DNA of 64,000 nt from Prostheceraeus crozeri. Its lineage: Eukaryota > Platyhelminthes > Polycladida > Euryleptidae. Below, piece by piece: positions 47,915 through 58,381 of this stretch; within the stretch, counting starts at the first letter, position 1, and every line of letters starts with the position of its first letter. Where the stretch lies: positions 607,550-671,549 of the forward strand of contig CAJQUW010012704.1 of assembly GCA_907163375.1 (NCBI GenBank), given 5' to 3'. The position numbers and the translations under genes are program-made. The notes below the pieces were generated by a model. That model saw nothing but the letters and a program-made list of their open reading frames with translations, was not told the DNA's origin and made no database searches.

Positions 47915-49891
47915 AGAGCGGTTGAGTCTGCATCGTCTATCCTTCCACGTCACAAGGCCAACACTCCTAAGACATACTGGGAATGTGACTCTAACATCGT
48001 AAAAGCTCGACGTACAGTGCAAAGTGCGATTGCTAGACACGGTTTCGATAGTGATGAGGCTAGATCTGCCATCGAATACCTAGAGTCTACACACGCCAAC
48101 GCCCTTGAAAAATACGTTGCTGAAAGTGTGTGCGATATCCAATTGTCAACTGAAAATTGCCGTCATAGCCCTGCGTGGAATGCCATCAACCTTCTCACTA
48201 ATAGGGGCCCTTGCCAAGCCGCCGTACTCGGCGCTTCATCGTTCGTTCATCGCAGGGCTCTCCTCGTCTCCCATTATCGCACAATTCTGAATTCACCCGC
48301 TCCCTCCACTCCTTTACTTCCCATTCAAGACTTCGTACCAGCTCATCCCTCAACGTCCAATACCGGACCAATATCTATTGAAGAAGTGAAACATGCAATC
48401 AAAACTATACGCGCGAACACATCTGCTGGTGTGGATGGCATTCCCTCCAGAGTGCTGAAGCTACCAGAACTGCTCGAACTAATCTCCAGGCTCCTGAACA
48501 AACATTGCAGCTTAGGAGGAGATGTGAACGCTAGCATACCTCTACTTTGGCGAACGTCTAGAATAGTCTCCATTCCAAAGAAATCCGACTCCGTCTCTCT
48601 AGACAACCAACGTGGAATCGCAATAGAATGCTGTCTGGCAAAGCTCCTCAATTCTGTTCTTCGCAACCGTATCTTGCCCTATCTCAATCCCATCCTTTTG
48701 AGTCTGCAAAGCGGTTTTCATCCAGGACGTTCAGCAGTTGAACAGATTGCTTCCATCAGAGCTGTAATTGACACCTACCGAACCCGTCAAAAGTCCGCAT
48801 CCATTGTCTCTATAGACTTTCGGAAAGCATTCGACTCCGTAAGCAGGCCTACTATCTCCTGGATATTGAGTTACTACGGCGTTCCTCCCGCATTAGTCTC
48901 CCCTATAATGGATTTTTACAATGACTCTAGATTTTCATCCAAACCTCCAGCGGCCCGACCGAGATGTTCGGAACAAGCTCCGGAGTCCTTCAAGGCGACA
49001 CTTTGTCGCCTTTCCTCTTCATCGTAGTAGTGGACTACGTTCTTCGTCGATGCCTCAACGAGGACAAAAGCTTCGTTCTAACCCAACGCAGAAGCTCCAG
49101 ACATCCTGCGATCTCCCTCCCTGCCTTAGCGTACGCAGATGACATCGCACTTATCTGCAACAGCCCTCCAGCAGCCCAACTCGCGCTCTTAAAGCCGTGT
49201 GAAGAGTGTGCACGTGTCGGTCTTCAAATTAACGCTAGAAAGACCAAGGTCCTACACCTTGGTTTCAACAACACTCCAGCACTTTCTCTTACTTCCGGAG
49301 AGGCAATTACTGTATGTAAGGACTTTTTTAAGTACCTCGGCAGCCGCATCATGTCACCGGACTCCATGTTTCACGAGAAAATGCTTGGCCTGGCGAGCAT
49401 CTCACCTTTTGAAGAAGATTTTCAACTCCACTGCCCAAGATCGTCTGAAAGTGCGAATATTTCAATCCATCGTAGAACCCATACTCCTCTACGGTTTAGA
49501 AGCAGTTCCAGCTACCGACACAAGAAGGCAGGTCATGGATGCTGCTCATAGGTCTCTCCTCCGCAACGCTCTGGGCATACACTACCCGCAGAAAATCTCG
49601 AATAAAGTGCTATTGGCGCGAACTGGTGTTGCCCGTCTGAGTGTCACCTTGCGGCAACGTTGTCAACGTCTGATTGGCCACTGCCTGCGAAGCTTCGGCA
49701 GAGGTAACAAAATTCCGCTTTCCTTGGCCCTCCTGAATCAACCCTCGGAGCATTTTCCAAGAGGACAAGGCCGGACTCATACCTTAATTGACTGCTTCAA
49801 GTCAGACCTACAGGCTCTCAATCTCACTTTTCAGTCTGCTGTTTGTTGTCCTTCTGTAACTTTCCGTCAGCGCGTGCGCGCAAGGTTGTAA
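47915..49891 (+). mobile_element. RTE-like LINE, reverse transcriptase broken by two frameshifts
   Basis: The frame opens near 47915 with KANTPKTYWECDSNIVKARR, then SIEEVKHAIKTIRANTSAGVDGIPS (pre-RT), WRTSRIVSIPKKSDS, LLSLQSGFHPGRSAVEQI and VSIDFRKAFDSVSR up to about 48940. A frameshift moves to the next frame with GVLQGDTLSPFLFIVVVDYV and LAYADDIALICNS (catalytic YADD, near 49140), GLQINARKTKVLHL and KYLGSRI. A second frameshift near 49395 moves to RIFQSIVEPILLYGLEAVPA and the C-terminus, stopping at 49891. The GDTLSPFLFI...DYVLR and INARKTKV motifs are typical of RTE-type LINEs. No endonuclease is attached: 5'-truncated. It lies in erlin intron 1, in the gene's orientation. Confidence 0.85.
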
Positions 49892-50686
49892 CCTTTCGTT
49901 AATATATATAGCTAAATGGAAATTGTGAATTACTTTTGCCGATTCATTTCAAAATTTGTCTTGCTTAGATCATGAACTTCTCGGGCTCATTAATGCATGG
50001 AAGTACCTACTTATATATGCAGTTATATGTGTAGCTCGCCGAAGGATAAAAGGACTGAAAGATGATTTTGATGGGTTAAACTATGAAAGTGATTGCAACG
50101 AGCCTGAAAAAGATGAAGTCTATGACGACGGAGCTGCTGCAATTACTGGTGCAGATAACTTGTACTTTTTAGATGTTCAGTTTGGCTCAAAATCTACCTG
50201 GTCACATCATATAGGCCCTACACAAAATTATGAAACACGTATATAACATTTTCAGTGCAATTTGTCTTATCCGTGTGGTTTTGTCATAAAACTATCTCAA
50301 GATTTTACTTTTCATACATTCACTCTTTCATAGTGTGGCTTACTGTGCTTCAGTTTTTTTTTGCTGGATTTTCATTGATTTATACTATCCGTCTCAATCG
50401 CCTTCAGAATCGTTTCCTTAGAATTTTAAATGGCTCATTCATTCGCCACTTTGGCAGGCTGTCGTGCGGTCGCCGCGCGTGCACGGCTCCTGCTAGCGGC
50501 ATGCTTTTGCTTGGTTTTCTTCGCCTGTACTTAAATCATCATTATTTGCTTACATAGTTTTCCCTTATATTTGATCTACCCTTGCATCACCTGACTGTAT
50601 ATATCTCCACTTGGTCAACGGCTTTTCGGATCAATTACGGGTTTATTCTCCTCGCTGGACAATACACGTTTTCTGCTATCGCTCGC
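49892..50686 (+). other. Intron sequence; possible LINE scrap
   Basis: Mostly unremarkable. Around 50380-50430 the + strand reads TIRLNRLQNRFLRIL, like the end of a LINE RT C-terminal domain, but there is too little to classify. Confidence 0.3.
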
Positions 50687-50907
50687 ATTTTTTTAAAGTT
50701 TGGAAGAGCCAAGTTTATCGTTAATGATATAGTTTATGTGTTATGTAAATATATTTCAGACATACTCCATGTCCATTCTCAATACAAAAAATAACTGTAA
50801 ATATCGAGGTCTTATGGAATACAGGCATCAAAATTTGAAATTCACTTAACAAATAATAACATTGGTATAGCAAGATGCATAGGATATCTGACAATCATAG
50901 AATGGAG

Positions 50908-52110
50908 AAAGCCAGATATCTTGGCCCGAGAACCAGCCCCAACCACCCAGCCAATGGGACTTCTGAGGATAGAATAGAAGTCTATAAAATGCTGGAAATA
51001 ATTACGTCTCAGAAGAAAAGAAAATCTTTGAATGCTTCGCATTCTTGTCTGTTGTTGATGGATGGATTATTCTTTTTTATGTAAATAGCTTCTTTTAGTC
51101 GGAGGTCTGCTGTATCTTTTGCTGTTGCAAGGATGTTGGTTGAGAATTGTCCTTCACACACGATTTTATGTTTGTAGACAGAGGATGTTGTAGTTTGGAG
51201 ATGTTCTCGAATTCTCTGGTGGAGTGGTCTTACAGTGTTGCCTATGTATGTGTTGTTGCATTTTGTATATTTCATTTGGTAGATCACATTCTTTTTCAGG
51301 CATTTCATTTCATCATTCAGGTTGGTTGCAGTTCTTCATCTTGCAGTTTCCTTGTCTCACAGGTCGATGCTTTTTGAGGACATTTCTCAATGTCTTGGAT
51401 CTCTGTGCGAGTCTTATGTTGAATCCTTCTTTTTTGAAAATGTGTTTGATCTGTGTATTGATTTTGTCGGAGATGTATTCGAACTTGAAATACATGACAT
51501 CTTCTTTAGCATGTTATCTTCTGCGTTCTTGATACTTGTTTGGATTGCTTAATAACTTGTGGGGAGTATCCATTAATTTCTAGTATCTCCTCGAATTCTC
51601 TTTCATGCTTGATGAAGTCGGATTTATCAGTGCATCGCTCTTTGATTCCGACTCGCTCATTGTTAATGAAAGATATTTTCTGTGTCAGAGGAATGTTTGA
51701 GTTATAGTGTACGAAAATGTTCTTTTTTGACTTTTTCTTATAGAAATTGAATTTGGGCTCCTCGTTGATCTTCATAGTGATTTTAAAGTCAAGGAGACAA
51801 AGGCTGTTATCTTGTTCCGGTAATTCTAATTCAAACTTGATGCTGGGGTGTTGATTGTTCATGGTATCTAGCAATGTTGATGTTTCTTCACTGTTGTTGG
51901 CAAGAAAAAAGCAGTCATCAACATAGCGCTTGAAAAGTGGCATGTATGGCACTGATCGAAGAGCATTCTTTTCGAGACTATCCATGAAGAGGATTGCGAC
52001 AACACCAGAGAGGGAAGATCCCATAGGGAGGCCACTACATTGGTGGTAGAATTTGTCATTGAATTGCATGCAAGTGTATTTGATGACAATTGTCATGAGT
52101 TTGCGAACAC
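50908..52110 (-). mobile_element. PLE minus copy: RT, linker and GIY-YIG endonuclease in split frames
   Basis: Minus strand, 5' to 3': an RT with QCSGLPMGSSLSGVVAILFM (near 52020), the catalytic RYVDDCFFLAN (near 51920), SIKFELELPEQDNSLCLLDF (near 51820) and a thumb; a linker FEYISDKINTQIKHIFKKE with cysteines (KMKNC, near 51330-51480); and a GIY-YIG domain VIYQMKYTKCNNTYIGNTVR (51220-51290) ending LKEAIYIKKNNPSINNR. Frame changes near 51510 and 51310 separate the three parts. RT plus GIY-YIG defines Penelope-like elements; the missing N-terminus means 5' truncation. Confidence 0.85.
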
Positions 52111-52112
52111 CT

Positions 52113-52214
52113 GTCCATGTTCGCAAACTCATGACAATTGTCATCAAAAACACTTACATGCAATTCAATGACAAATTCTACCACCAATGTAGTGGCCTCC
52201 CTATGGGATCTTCC
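52113..52214 (+). mobile_element. PLE plus copy, short RT fragment
   Basis: Encodes MQFNDKFYHQCSGLPMGSSL, the same RT block as in the minus copy, with two or three substitutions, and is then cut off at ttccctc. Confidence 0.8.
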
Positions 52215-52436
52215 CTCCATTCTATGATTGTCAGATATCCTATGCATCTTGCTATACCAATGTTATTGTTTGTTAAGTGAATTTCAAATTTTGATATCTG
52301 TATTCCATAAGACCTCGATATTTACAGTTATTTTTGTATTGAGAATGGAAATGGAGTATGTCTGAAATATATTTACGTAACAAATAAACTATATTAATAA
52401 CGATAAACTTGGTTCTTCCAAACTTTAAAAAAATGC

Positions 52437-53881
52437 TTTCCGGCCAAGGCTACTACAAAAAAAGCTATCGCTCACCATTATCACTCGCTTAGTCATCGTC
52501 TCAAACCTAACGACATTTCCCTTGTACATTACACCTCGTCTGCATCTTATTACCTGCGCGCTATCTCCTGCTTTCACAGACCTAGGATTCACAGCCCTAA
52601 TCCTAGGTCTGTGCCTGCTTTACCTTCTCCAACATCTTTCTGCAGTGCTGTGTGACGTGTTTCCCTGCATCATTCAACCCTATGACTTATTGTAACTTCA
52701 GCCAGCGACGCGCTTTAATTTTCTTTGTAAAAGCTCTTACCGATTCCTGATATGTAAGACTTCAATAAAGACATTACTATTACTACTAATTGTGATGATG
52801 AATGTCTACTTGCCCTTGGTGATCATCGTACTTGAAGTTTTTGCGTGATACAATGAAAATTTAACACAAATTTAATTGCTTGCTTCTCGAATTTTCTTTA
52901 GTTTGTTCGATTTATACTTCAGAAAATACGAACAGCGAAACAGTACAATGTCGGTTTCCTACATATGCGTCATATTATTTGATCTATATGTACAACTTTT
53001 CACACATCGGTTGTCATTTTCTGTTCTAGATTAAGAGCTAATCTTAATACATGTATCATTTTTTAGAAGTGAGAACAAGGATCAGATGAAGCGCAATCAA
53101 AAGAGATTGACGAGGACCGATGGAAGTTGGGGACAAAATCAGCCTGGGGATACTGAGAACCGACTGAGTCTAACGATTTTACATGCAAATAGAAAAAGCA
53201 GACTTATATCAATGTTTCAACCATGAGCGCTTAATGAAAGAACTTTTTGAAAACCGCAGGCGTGTCATTTTGGAACTTACATGGTGGATCCATCATCTGG
53301 GAGAATCCTCTTCTATACGAGCCTTGCATCGGGTCCAGCGAAACAACATCGCCATATCGAAGACATCTCATGCGTCATTCGCTGACGACATGAAAAGAAG
53401 TTCCTTGAGATATTAAAGAGCACTGTGTCGAAGGGACTCCGAAAAGTTAGCGCACCCAACCTGAATTTGATTCTCTGAGAAAAAAAGCAGCCAGTTTAGA
53501 GCTCTGATAATAAGTGCACTGTAACATGCACTAATTTTGGTTGTGAAAAGACAAGTCTCACTGAAGCTTTGCGGACGTACTTGAAGCTTATATTGCCTTA
53601 TGATCAGAAAGTGTAGTAATAGATTGCATGATGGTGTATGATGGCACGTAAGAATAGGTTAATATAATCTTCAGGTGTAACTATTTATGTGGTTGATAAT
53701 CATAAACAAGATCTTTCTTTCCATTTATGTAATAAAAACTTCGTAATGGATTATGAAATAAGCCTTGAAATCATAATTGAACTTAGATAGGATTCACGAA
53801 CTAAAGAAGGCTGCGAGCCAGTAGACTACAATTCAAATTGAATTGTCATGATCAGTGAAATATGCACGACGTATGTTGCAG
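52437..53881 (+). other. erlin intron 1, 3' part
   Basis: Apart from the hairpin at 52575-52613, this is AT-rich with no recognised element; a 77-codon open frame at 53183-53416 has no recognisable domain. Confidence 0.5.
52575..52613. repeat. Perfect 15-bp stem, 9-nt loop hairpin
   Basis: CACAGACCTAGGATT, loop cacagccct, then the exact complement. No T run follows. It is in erlin intron 1, 140 bp beyond the PLE composite. Function unknown. Confidence 0.8.
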
Positions 53882-53985
53882 GTCATGTTGGAGTTTATTA
53901 TCGAGGTGGAGCATTGCTGTCCAGTGTAAGTGGTCCCGGGTACCGCCTTATGATCCCTGTCCTCACTTCATACCGAACTGTACAG
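53882..53985 (+). CDS. erlin: erlin coding exon 2 (start of SPFH domain)
   Basis: Acceptor gttgcag at 53875-53881, donor CAG|gtgagc at 53985. The 104 bases in phase 1 give [18 protein letters not shown], then [17 protein letters not shown]. This is the opening strand-rich part of the SPFH/prohibitin domain and aligns residue by residue with human erlin-2 ([20 protein letters not shown]). No stop or frameshift. Confidence 0.95.
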
Positions 53986-54759
53986 GTGAGCTGCGTTACT
54001 TGCTTTTTGATCAATTATGAATAAGAGTGGATAAGGAGTTCCAGGTTTCGCAGATCTGGGAAATATCATGTTTGAAAATTCTTAGACATTATGCAAATTC
54101 AAAAAAATTGGATTCATGACCTAAGTTGGATTACAGTTGGACTAGAAGTTCAACCCCTCATATAATCTGTTAGGCCTTGTGATTATCTTTATCGTGCTAT
54201 TTAGTTGGAATATGTGATATCAGATGTACAGAAGTGAGTCAGCTGTATTGAAGTGAATATCATTCGGTGAAGTGCTCTCGAATGATGTACGGTTGTATTG
54301 CGTTTATGTACGACAAAATTGAAAGACAGGAGAATCGATTAAATTTTGGCATTAAGTGGTCCTCTTTTGTGATCATCTTTGCAGAAAGACGTATCTAATA
54401 TTCGCGAGGTTTACGATACTAATATACTGATGGAACAGACCAAAATCGGGATGATTCCATGCCACGGGTGTAAGTGAAGTTAGCCTGACCATAATTAAAA
54501 TTGCTGTGCCATTGTAGAAAACCAGCTTATTCTGTATTTTTTTTTTGATGTGTCAGCATGTTTCAAAGCATTTTTGATAAGCAGGTGCCTTTTTGTGTGA
54601 AAAATGGGCTCAAAAGTTAAAGTGGTAAAGCAAATAGTGTCGATTGACGCGGAAGCCATGGATGCATGATCGTCTGATAAGTAAATTAATGTGTGAGCGT
54701 TTGTGACTAGGTAATTTAGAATTAAGTCTGAGAAACAAACTCCCTTGATGTGTCTGTGC
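53986..54759 (+). other. erlin intron 2, 5' part
   Basis: Non-coding AT-rich intron, nothing recognised before the MITE. Confidence 0.6.
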
Positions 54760-55408
54760 CAGGGATTGCACCGGGTCAAGATCCGGATTCGGGATCCGGC
54801 GGATTCTGTTGTAAATATCCGGGATCCGGTATGAGATCCGCCCGGATCCAGCGAAGAGCGTTTATGATGAGATGTACAAATAAACAAATAAAAGCAAGTT
54901 TGCTGTCTTTCCTTTCTTTTAATTTAATACACTTGTTTATCGTTGTTGAAAATGTTTTTTTTGATTGACAATCATGGTAAATGTAAGCCTAATTAATTCA
55001 GAAATTCAGTTAGTTATCATGTCTTGAGAAAGAGTACACATTTCTCTATGCTCAGTCTCAGATTGTATTACCGATATTTTAGACACTTGTAATCTATTGA
55101 TATTTAGTAATGATATTTTGTAAAAACGGTAATATCAACTGAGAACCAGAGTGACAACTGCAATTGGTGATATCAAAATCATAGGATTTCAATATCACTC
55201 CATTAGTATGTTTTTATGTATTATGAAACGCATAATTTAAACATAATCCCAGGAACCAGACTATTCAATGTTTCAGGATCATGAAAACGAATTACATGCA
55301 GTTTTATCACTTTTGATCATAGGATCCGGGATCCGCCCAGGTACCCGGGTCTAGGATACGGAGCCGGGATCCGGGTGGTTGAAAAAACTCGGGTGTTTGC
55401 AATCCCTG
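54760..55408. mobile_element. hAT-like MITE with GGATCCGG subterminal motifs
   Basis: 649 bp with ends CAGGGATTGCA and TGCAATCCCTG (11-bp exact inverted repeat) and a perfect 8-bp target duplication GTCTGTGC (54752-54759 and 55409-55416). The end sequence and 8-bp duplication are the hAT signature. Subterminal regions are packed with GGATCCGG/CGGATCC words (54780-54850 and 55320-55375), which are self-complementary and likely transposase-binding sites. The interior is AT-rich with no coding capacity. Insertion is in erlin intron 2. Confidence 0.9.
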
Positions 55409-56463
55409 GTCTGTGCCAATTAACTAACTAACAGACACTAACAACATTCCTAAATGCCCTAAATACTGATTTTGTTGCCACACATTGCATGTAGTATTGT
55501 TTTCTTCTAAGTAGATCAATTTTGCGAAATACGTGAAAATCTTGAAAATTTTTCGAAATTCTTGAATTTTGTCGCGATTTCGCATCCGCGAAGGAAAACC
55601 ATTGACCTGGTCTGTATGTAGCTAAAATATGGAACATGCTTTCTATGAAACTGCAAATTGTAAACCGACTACTGAATGGTTTCAAGTAATCCGTATTTGC
55701 AGAAATCAATCTGTCTGTATTCGCAGTCATGTGAATGCTGGTTATCTGCTGTTCCGTGCGAATGCGGATGCAAATTGACCACCTTTTATTGATTATGACG
55801 TGCAGGTTTTGTGCTAGTGACAACAGCTGGAAACGGAAATTCATTAGTACTATAGATTTGAACCTGTTCAACATTTTCTAATCTAATCTTGTTTTTCTCA
55901 TACTGTATTTGCATTCTCATTTAGCACCATAGTTTGGTTATGTGACTCCTGATGGTAATCACTCTACACGTCTTCCTTTGCGAAGGTAGACTTCCTTGTT
56001 CACGATGTAAATGAGAACTACATGCACGGTATTAAGACAAAACTGTAAATTTCCGAAATCATTTGCAAATTATACGTGTGACATCTGCAAAATTTGAGCT
56101 ACAGAATTTTTGTTCGTTAGATTGAATGAAGTTATATGCTTGCGAATGAGTATAAATGACCAATGACCAGTCTTATCTTCACGACTGATGCTCAGCTCAT
56201 TACTTAAAATTATGTTGATTTGGACTACTTATTCGTTATTGCACTTCGCTATTGCATCTACGTAGTACGAGTACGTATCACATAATGTGGCATATCAGAA
56301 TATTAACTTCATATCATTTACATCAATTTTCATGGCAAATATTTTGCTCCTCAACTATCATTTTTTACCATGTTATCCATGGAGTAGGTCTGTCATACAA
56401 AAGTACATGATTATGTAATTAATTATCAACTACACATTATATCCAAATTTTGCTTTTCTGTAG
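55409..56463 (+). other. erlin intron 2, 3' part
   Basis: AT-rich, no element recognised. Confidence 0.6.
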
Positions 56464-56510
56464 ACAACTCTTCAAACTGACGAAGTGAAGAATGTGCCTT
56501 GTGGAACCAG
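56464..56510 (+). CDS. erlin: erlin coding exon 3
   Basis: Acceptor ttttctgtag at 56454-56463, donor CCAG|gtacgt at 56510. The 47 bases in phase 0 give TTLQTDEVKNVPCGT plus two bases, the best conserved stretch of erlins. The next residue would be serine or arginine; family members read CGTSGG here. Confidence 0.95.
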
Positions 56511-56883
56511 GTACGTGTGACACAAATGCTAAAATGCAATGTTTTATCCAAAAATAATACGAAAAATAAGCTGACATTTTTCTGATTGTTGCATAATTTG
56601 TGATTTTATCTATATACTAAAGCTTATATCGAAAAGTGTGTCCTAATCTTCATGTTGATAATAGTTTATCGACTTCATTTTCAGGCAACATCGTTGTTTT
56701 TAAGACATTCATAGAAAAATCAATTATTTTGAAATCTTGTGTCTTGCTTCAATTTGATCTATTGTTATTTTGCCTTTTTACATGAAGTTAACATTACGAT
56801 GTCCGACACTCATCACATTAATGCCCCAAATACGAGTATAGCCGCTTTAGGATTTATAACTGCTCTACTTTAATTCGCGTCAA

Positions 56884-57068
56884 TGGATTTCTCTCATTTT
56901 GTTTCACGGTCAATACCAGTGTTTCTCAGGGTTGTATCCTTTCACCTATTATCTTGTGCTTATAAATGACATTCTGCGTCTAACAAATGATCCAATCCTC
57001 TCTTTCGCTGATGACTCCACTGTTTTAACTGCATTTTCATTTTCTTTCATGCATCCCTCTCCTATATG
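56884..57068 (+). mobile_element. LINE RT scrap
   Basis: Reads VNTSVSQGCILSPIIL, then INDILRLTNDPILSFADDST, the GVPQGC.LSP block and the catalytic FADD block of a CR1/L2-type RT, about 60 codons. It is cut at 57069 by the pogo-like element, so it is older than that insertion. Confidence 0.65.
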
Positions 57069-58381
57069 TAGGCGAAAGCGAGGAGGTATGGGCCACCGCC
57101 CTGTATGGAAGCCGAAACTGAATGAGTGAAATAATTGTATATCATTTGCATGCTAGTCAAGCACTCGTCAACATATGTAGTTATCAGCTCTTCAATTGTA
57201 TTGGTTTTCGAGATATACATGTAAAAAGGTTTCAGACACAGCTTTGATTTTTCTTTTTTTTCATAGAAAAAAGGTTGTTGAGAAAATGACTCTTCTCATT
57301 GTCAAGTTAAACGTTCTATAACAGCTTAGCTGCAGTATTGAGAAAATATCATTACTCCCAATATGTTTTTCAGCATAAGTTTTGAGTACCCCATAGGGGG
57401 AAGTATGGACCGGTCCATATCACCCCATACTACATTTATGTAGATAACAATCCCCTTGTCAAGTCTATAATATGAACTATCTGCATCTTTATTTTGTTAC
57501 TGCACTTCACTAAAAAAGATTCATATTATGTGAGATCGACAATGTTTCATATTGTTCTATTTTTAGATTCTGGATTTTACGCGCTTTTCTGAGAACAACG
57601 TTAAGATTGGCTACATATCCTAGCTCGGGTTTTTCCATAAACAAGATACCACGTCTTCATACATTTAGTTGCTATTTGCTATATTTAGATGTTCAGGAAT
57701 CCCAAACTTGCTTTTTATTAACAACGGAAGTTACAGGTGTGCTCATTTGGTTGAAAGAGCGATGGCTCGAACGTGCACTCGAACAACAAATCGCGGCCAA
57801 TTTACCGAAGATGACTTAATAAGTGCCCTTCACAGAATCCGTAAGGGAGAACTTTCGAGATACGACTCTTGGACGTCTATCGGAGGAGCCACTCTTGGAC
57901 GTTATTTGAAAGAAAATTCCATAGAAATTTGTAAGATCTCAAAATCATACTCTAACACGGTTTTCACCAGAGAGGAAGAACTTTCTCTAAAGGAACATGT
58001 GGTGCTATGGCGTATGCATATACTATGCACTTCAAAGCATCACAACTGGCACAAGGATCTGTTAAGAAACATATTATATATTGGACGGTAGAAAGTGCAT
58101 ATTTGATTCGATCTGATATTAGATTTCGTAGGTGGTCCATACCTCCTCACCATGTGGCCCATTCCTCCCACCCAAAATTGAAAAGTTCGATTTTCCTAGA
58201 TTTTGATTTTTTTTTTACTATTTATTTCCAGCTAAGATTTTTTATGGATAAATGTGGTGCTATCTCTTATTCCTTGGTTTTTGAGACATTATGCAGTGGT
58301 ATAGAGGTACTCATTAATGAAGCAGAGGAAAAGCTACATTGTCCTAATCCAGGGTGGTCCATGCCTCCTCGCTCTCCCCTA
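57069..58381. mobile_element. pogo-like DNA transposon, internally deleted
   Basis: Imperfect inverted ends: GGCGAAAGCGAGGAGGTATG at the left against the complement of catgcctcctcgctctcccc at the right, bounded by TA. Inside, on the + strand, is the start of a pogo/Tigger transposase (57762-58010). The DDE catalytic domain is missing. Internal copies of the end word (ggtccatacctcc near 58133; tatggaccggtccata at 57404-57419) are probably transposase-binding sites. The TA target and helix-turn-helix type agree on the Tc1/mariner-pogo group. Confidence 0.7.
57762..58010 (+). pseudogene. pogo/Tigger-type transposase N-terminus (psq helix-turn-helix)
   Basis: Begins with ATG and encodes RTTNRGQFTEDDLISALHRI, then GATLGRYLKENS and FTREEELSLKEHVV. 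This is the pipsqueak-type HTH (R-G-x-[FY]-[ST]-E-[ED]-D...A...[IV]..G...) followed by the start of the second DNA-binding helix of pogo-like transposases. About 80 codons survive before the match ends. No trace of the DDE domain in the remaining 370 bp. Confidence 0.65.

Larger units (their letters stand above)
50687..52436. mobile_element. Penelope-like element composite 2: head-to-head inverted pair
   Basis: A longer minus copy (50908-52110) and a short plus copy (52113-52214) meet 5' to 5' at a perfect palindrome around 52082-52146 (28-bp arms, 8-bp spacer). Beyond both lies the same ~221-bp sequence in inverted orientation (50687-50907 and 52215-52436). In the plus copy the RT fragment runs directly into that outer segment, so it lost everything between. 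The family differs from composite 1, yet the layout is the same: two inverted PLE pieces, 5' ends together, identical outer flanks, one arm internally shortened. Confidence 0.8.
43345..56510 (+). other. erlin: erlin gene (5' part; three coding exons and introns)
   Basis: Three exons join in phase to give a protein start that matches animal erlin-1/2: an N-terminal membrane anchor ending HKIEEG, then [12 protein letters not shown]...GPGYRLMIP, then TTLQTDEVKNVPCGT. Erlins are ER-membrane SPFH/prohibitin-domain proteins that form large ring complexes, bind cholesterol and direct activated IP3 receptors to ER-associated degradation with the RNF170 ligase. Introns are 10,455 bp and 2,478 bp; the rest of the SPFH domain would start in a fourth exon, not found before the window ends. 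A 5' untranslated exon is implied because an acceptor site directly precedes the ATG. Confidence 0.9.

Noticed and set aside
47705-48040. A 111-codon minus-strand frame next to the RTE LINE
   Set aside because: Half of it is antisense to the LINE; the rest has no recognisable domain.
49956-50246. A 96-codon frame with a hydrophobic start and an acidic tail, possibly a small membrane protein or exon
   Set aside because: It lies in erlin intron 1 with no recognisable domain and no convincing donor site; kept only as an unassigned frame.
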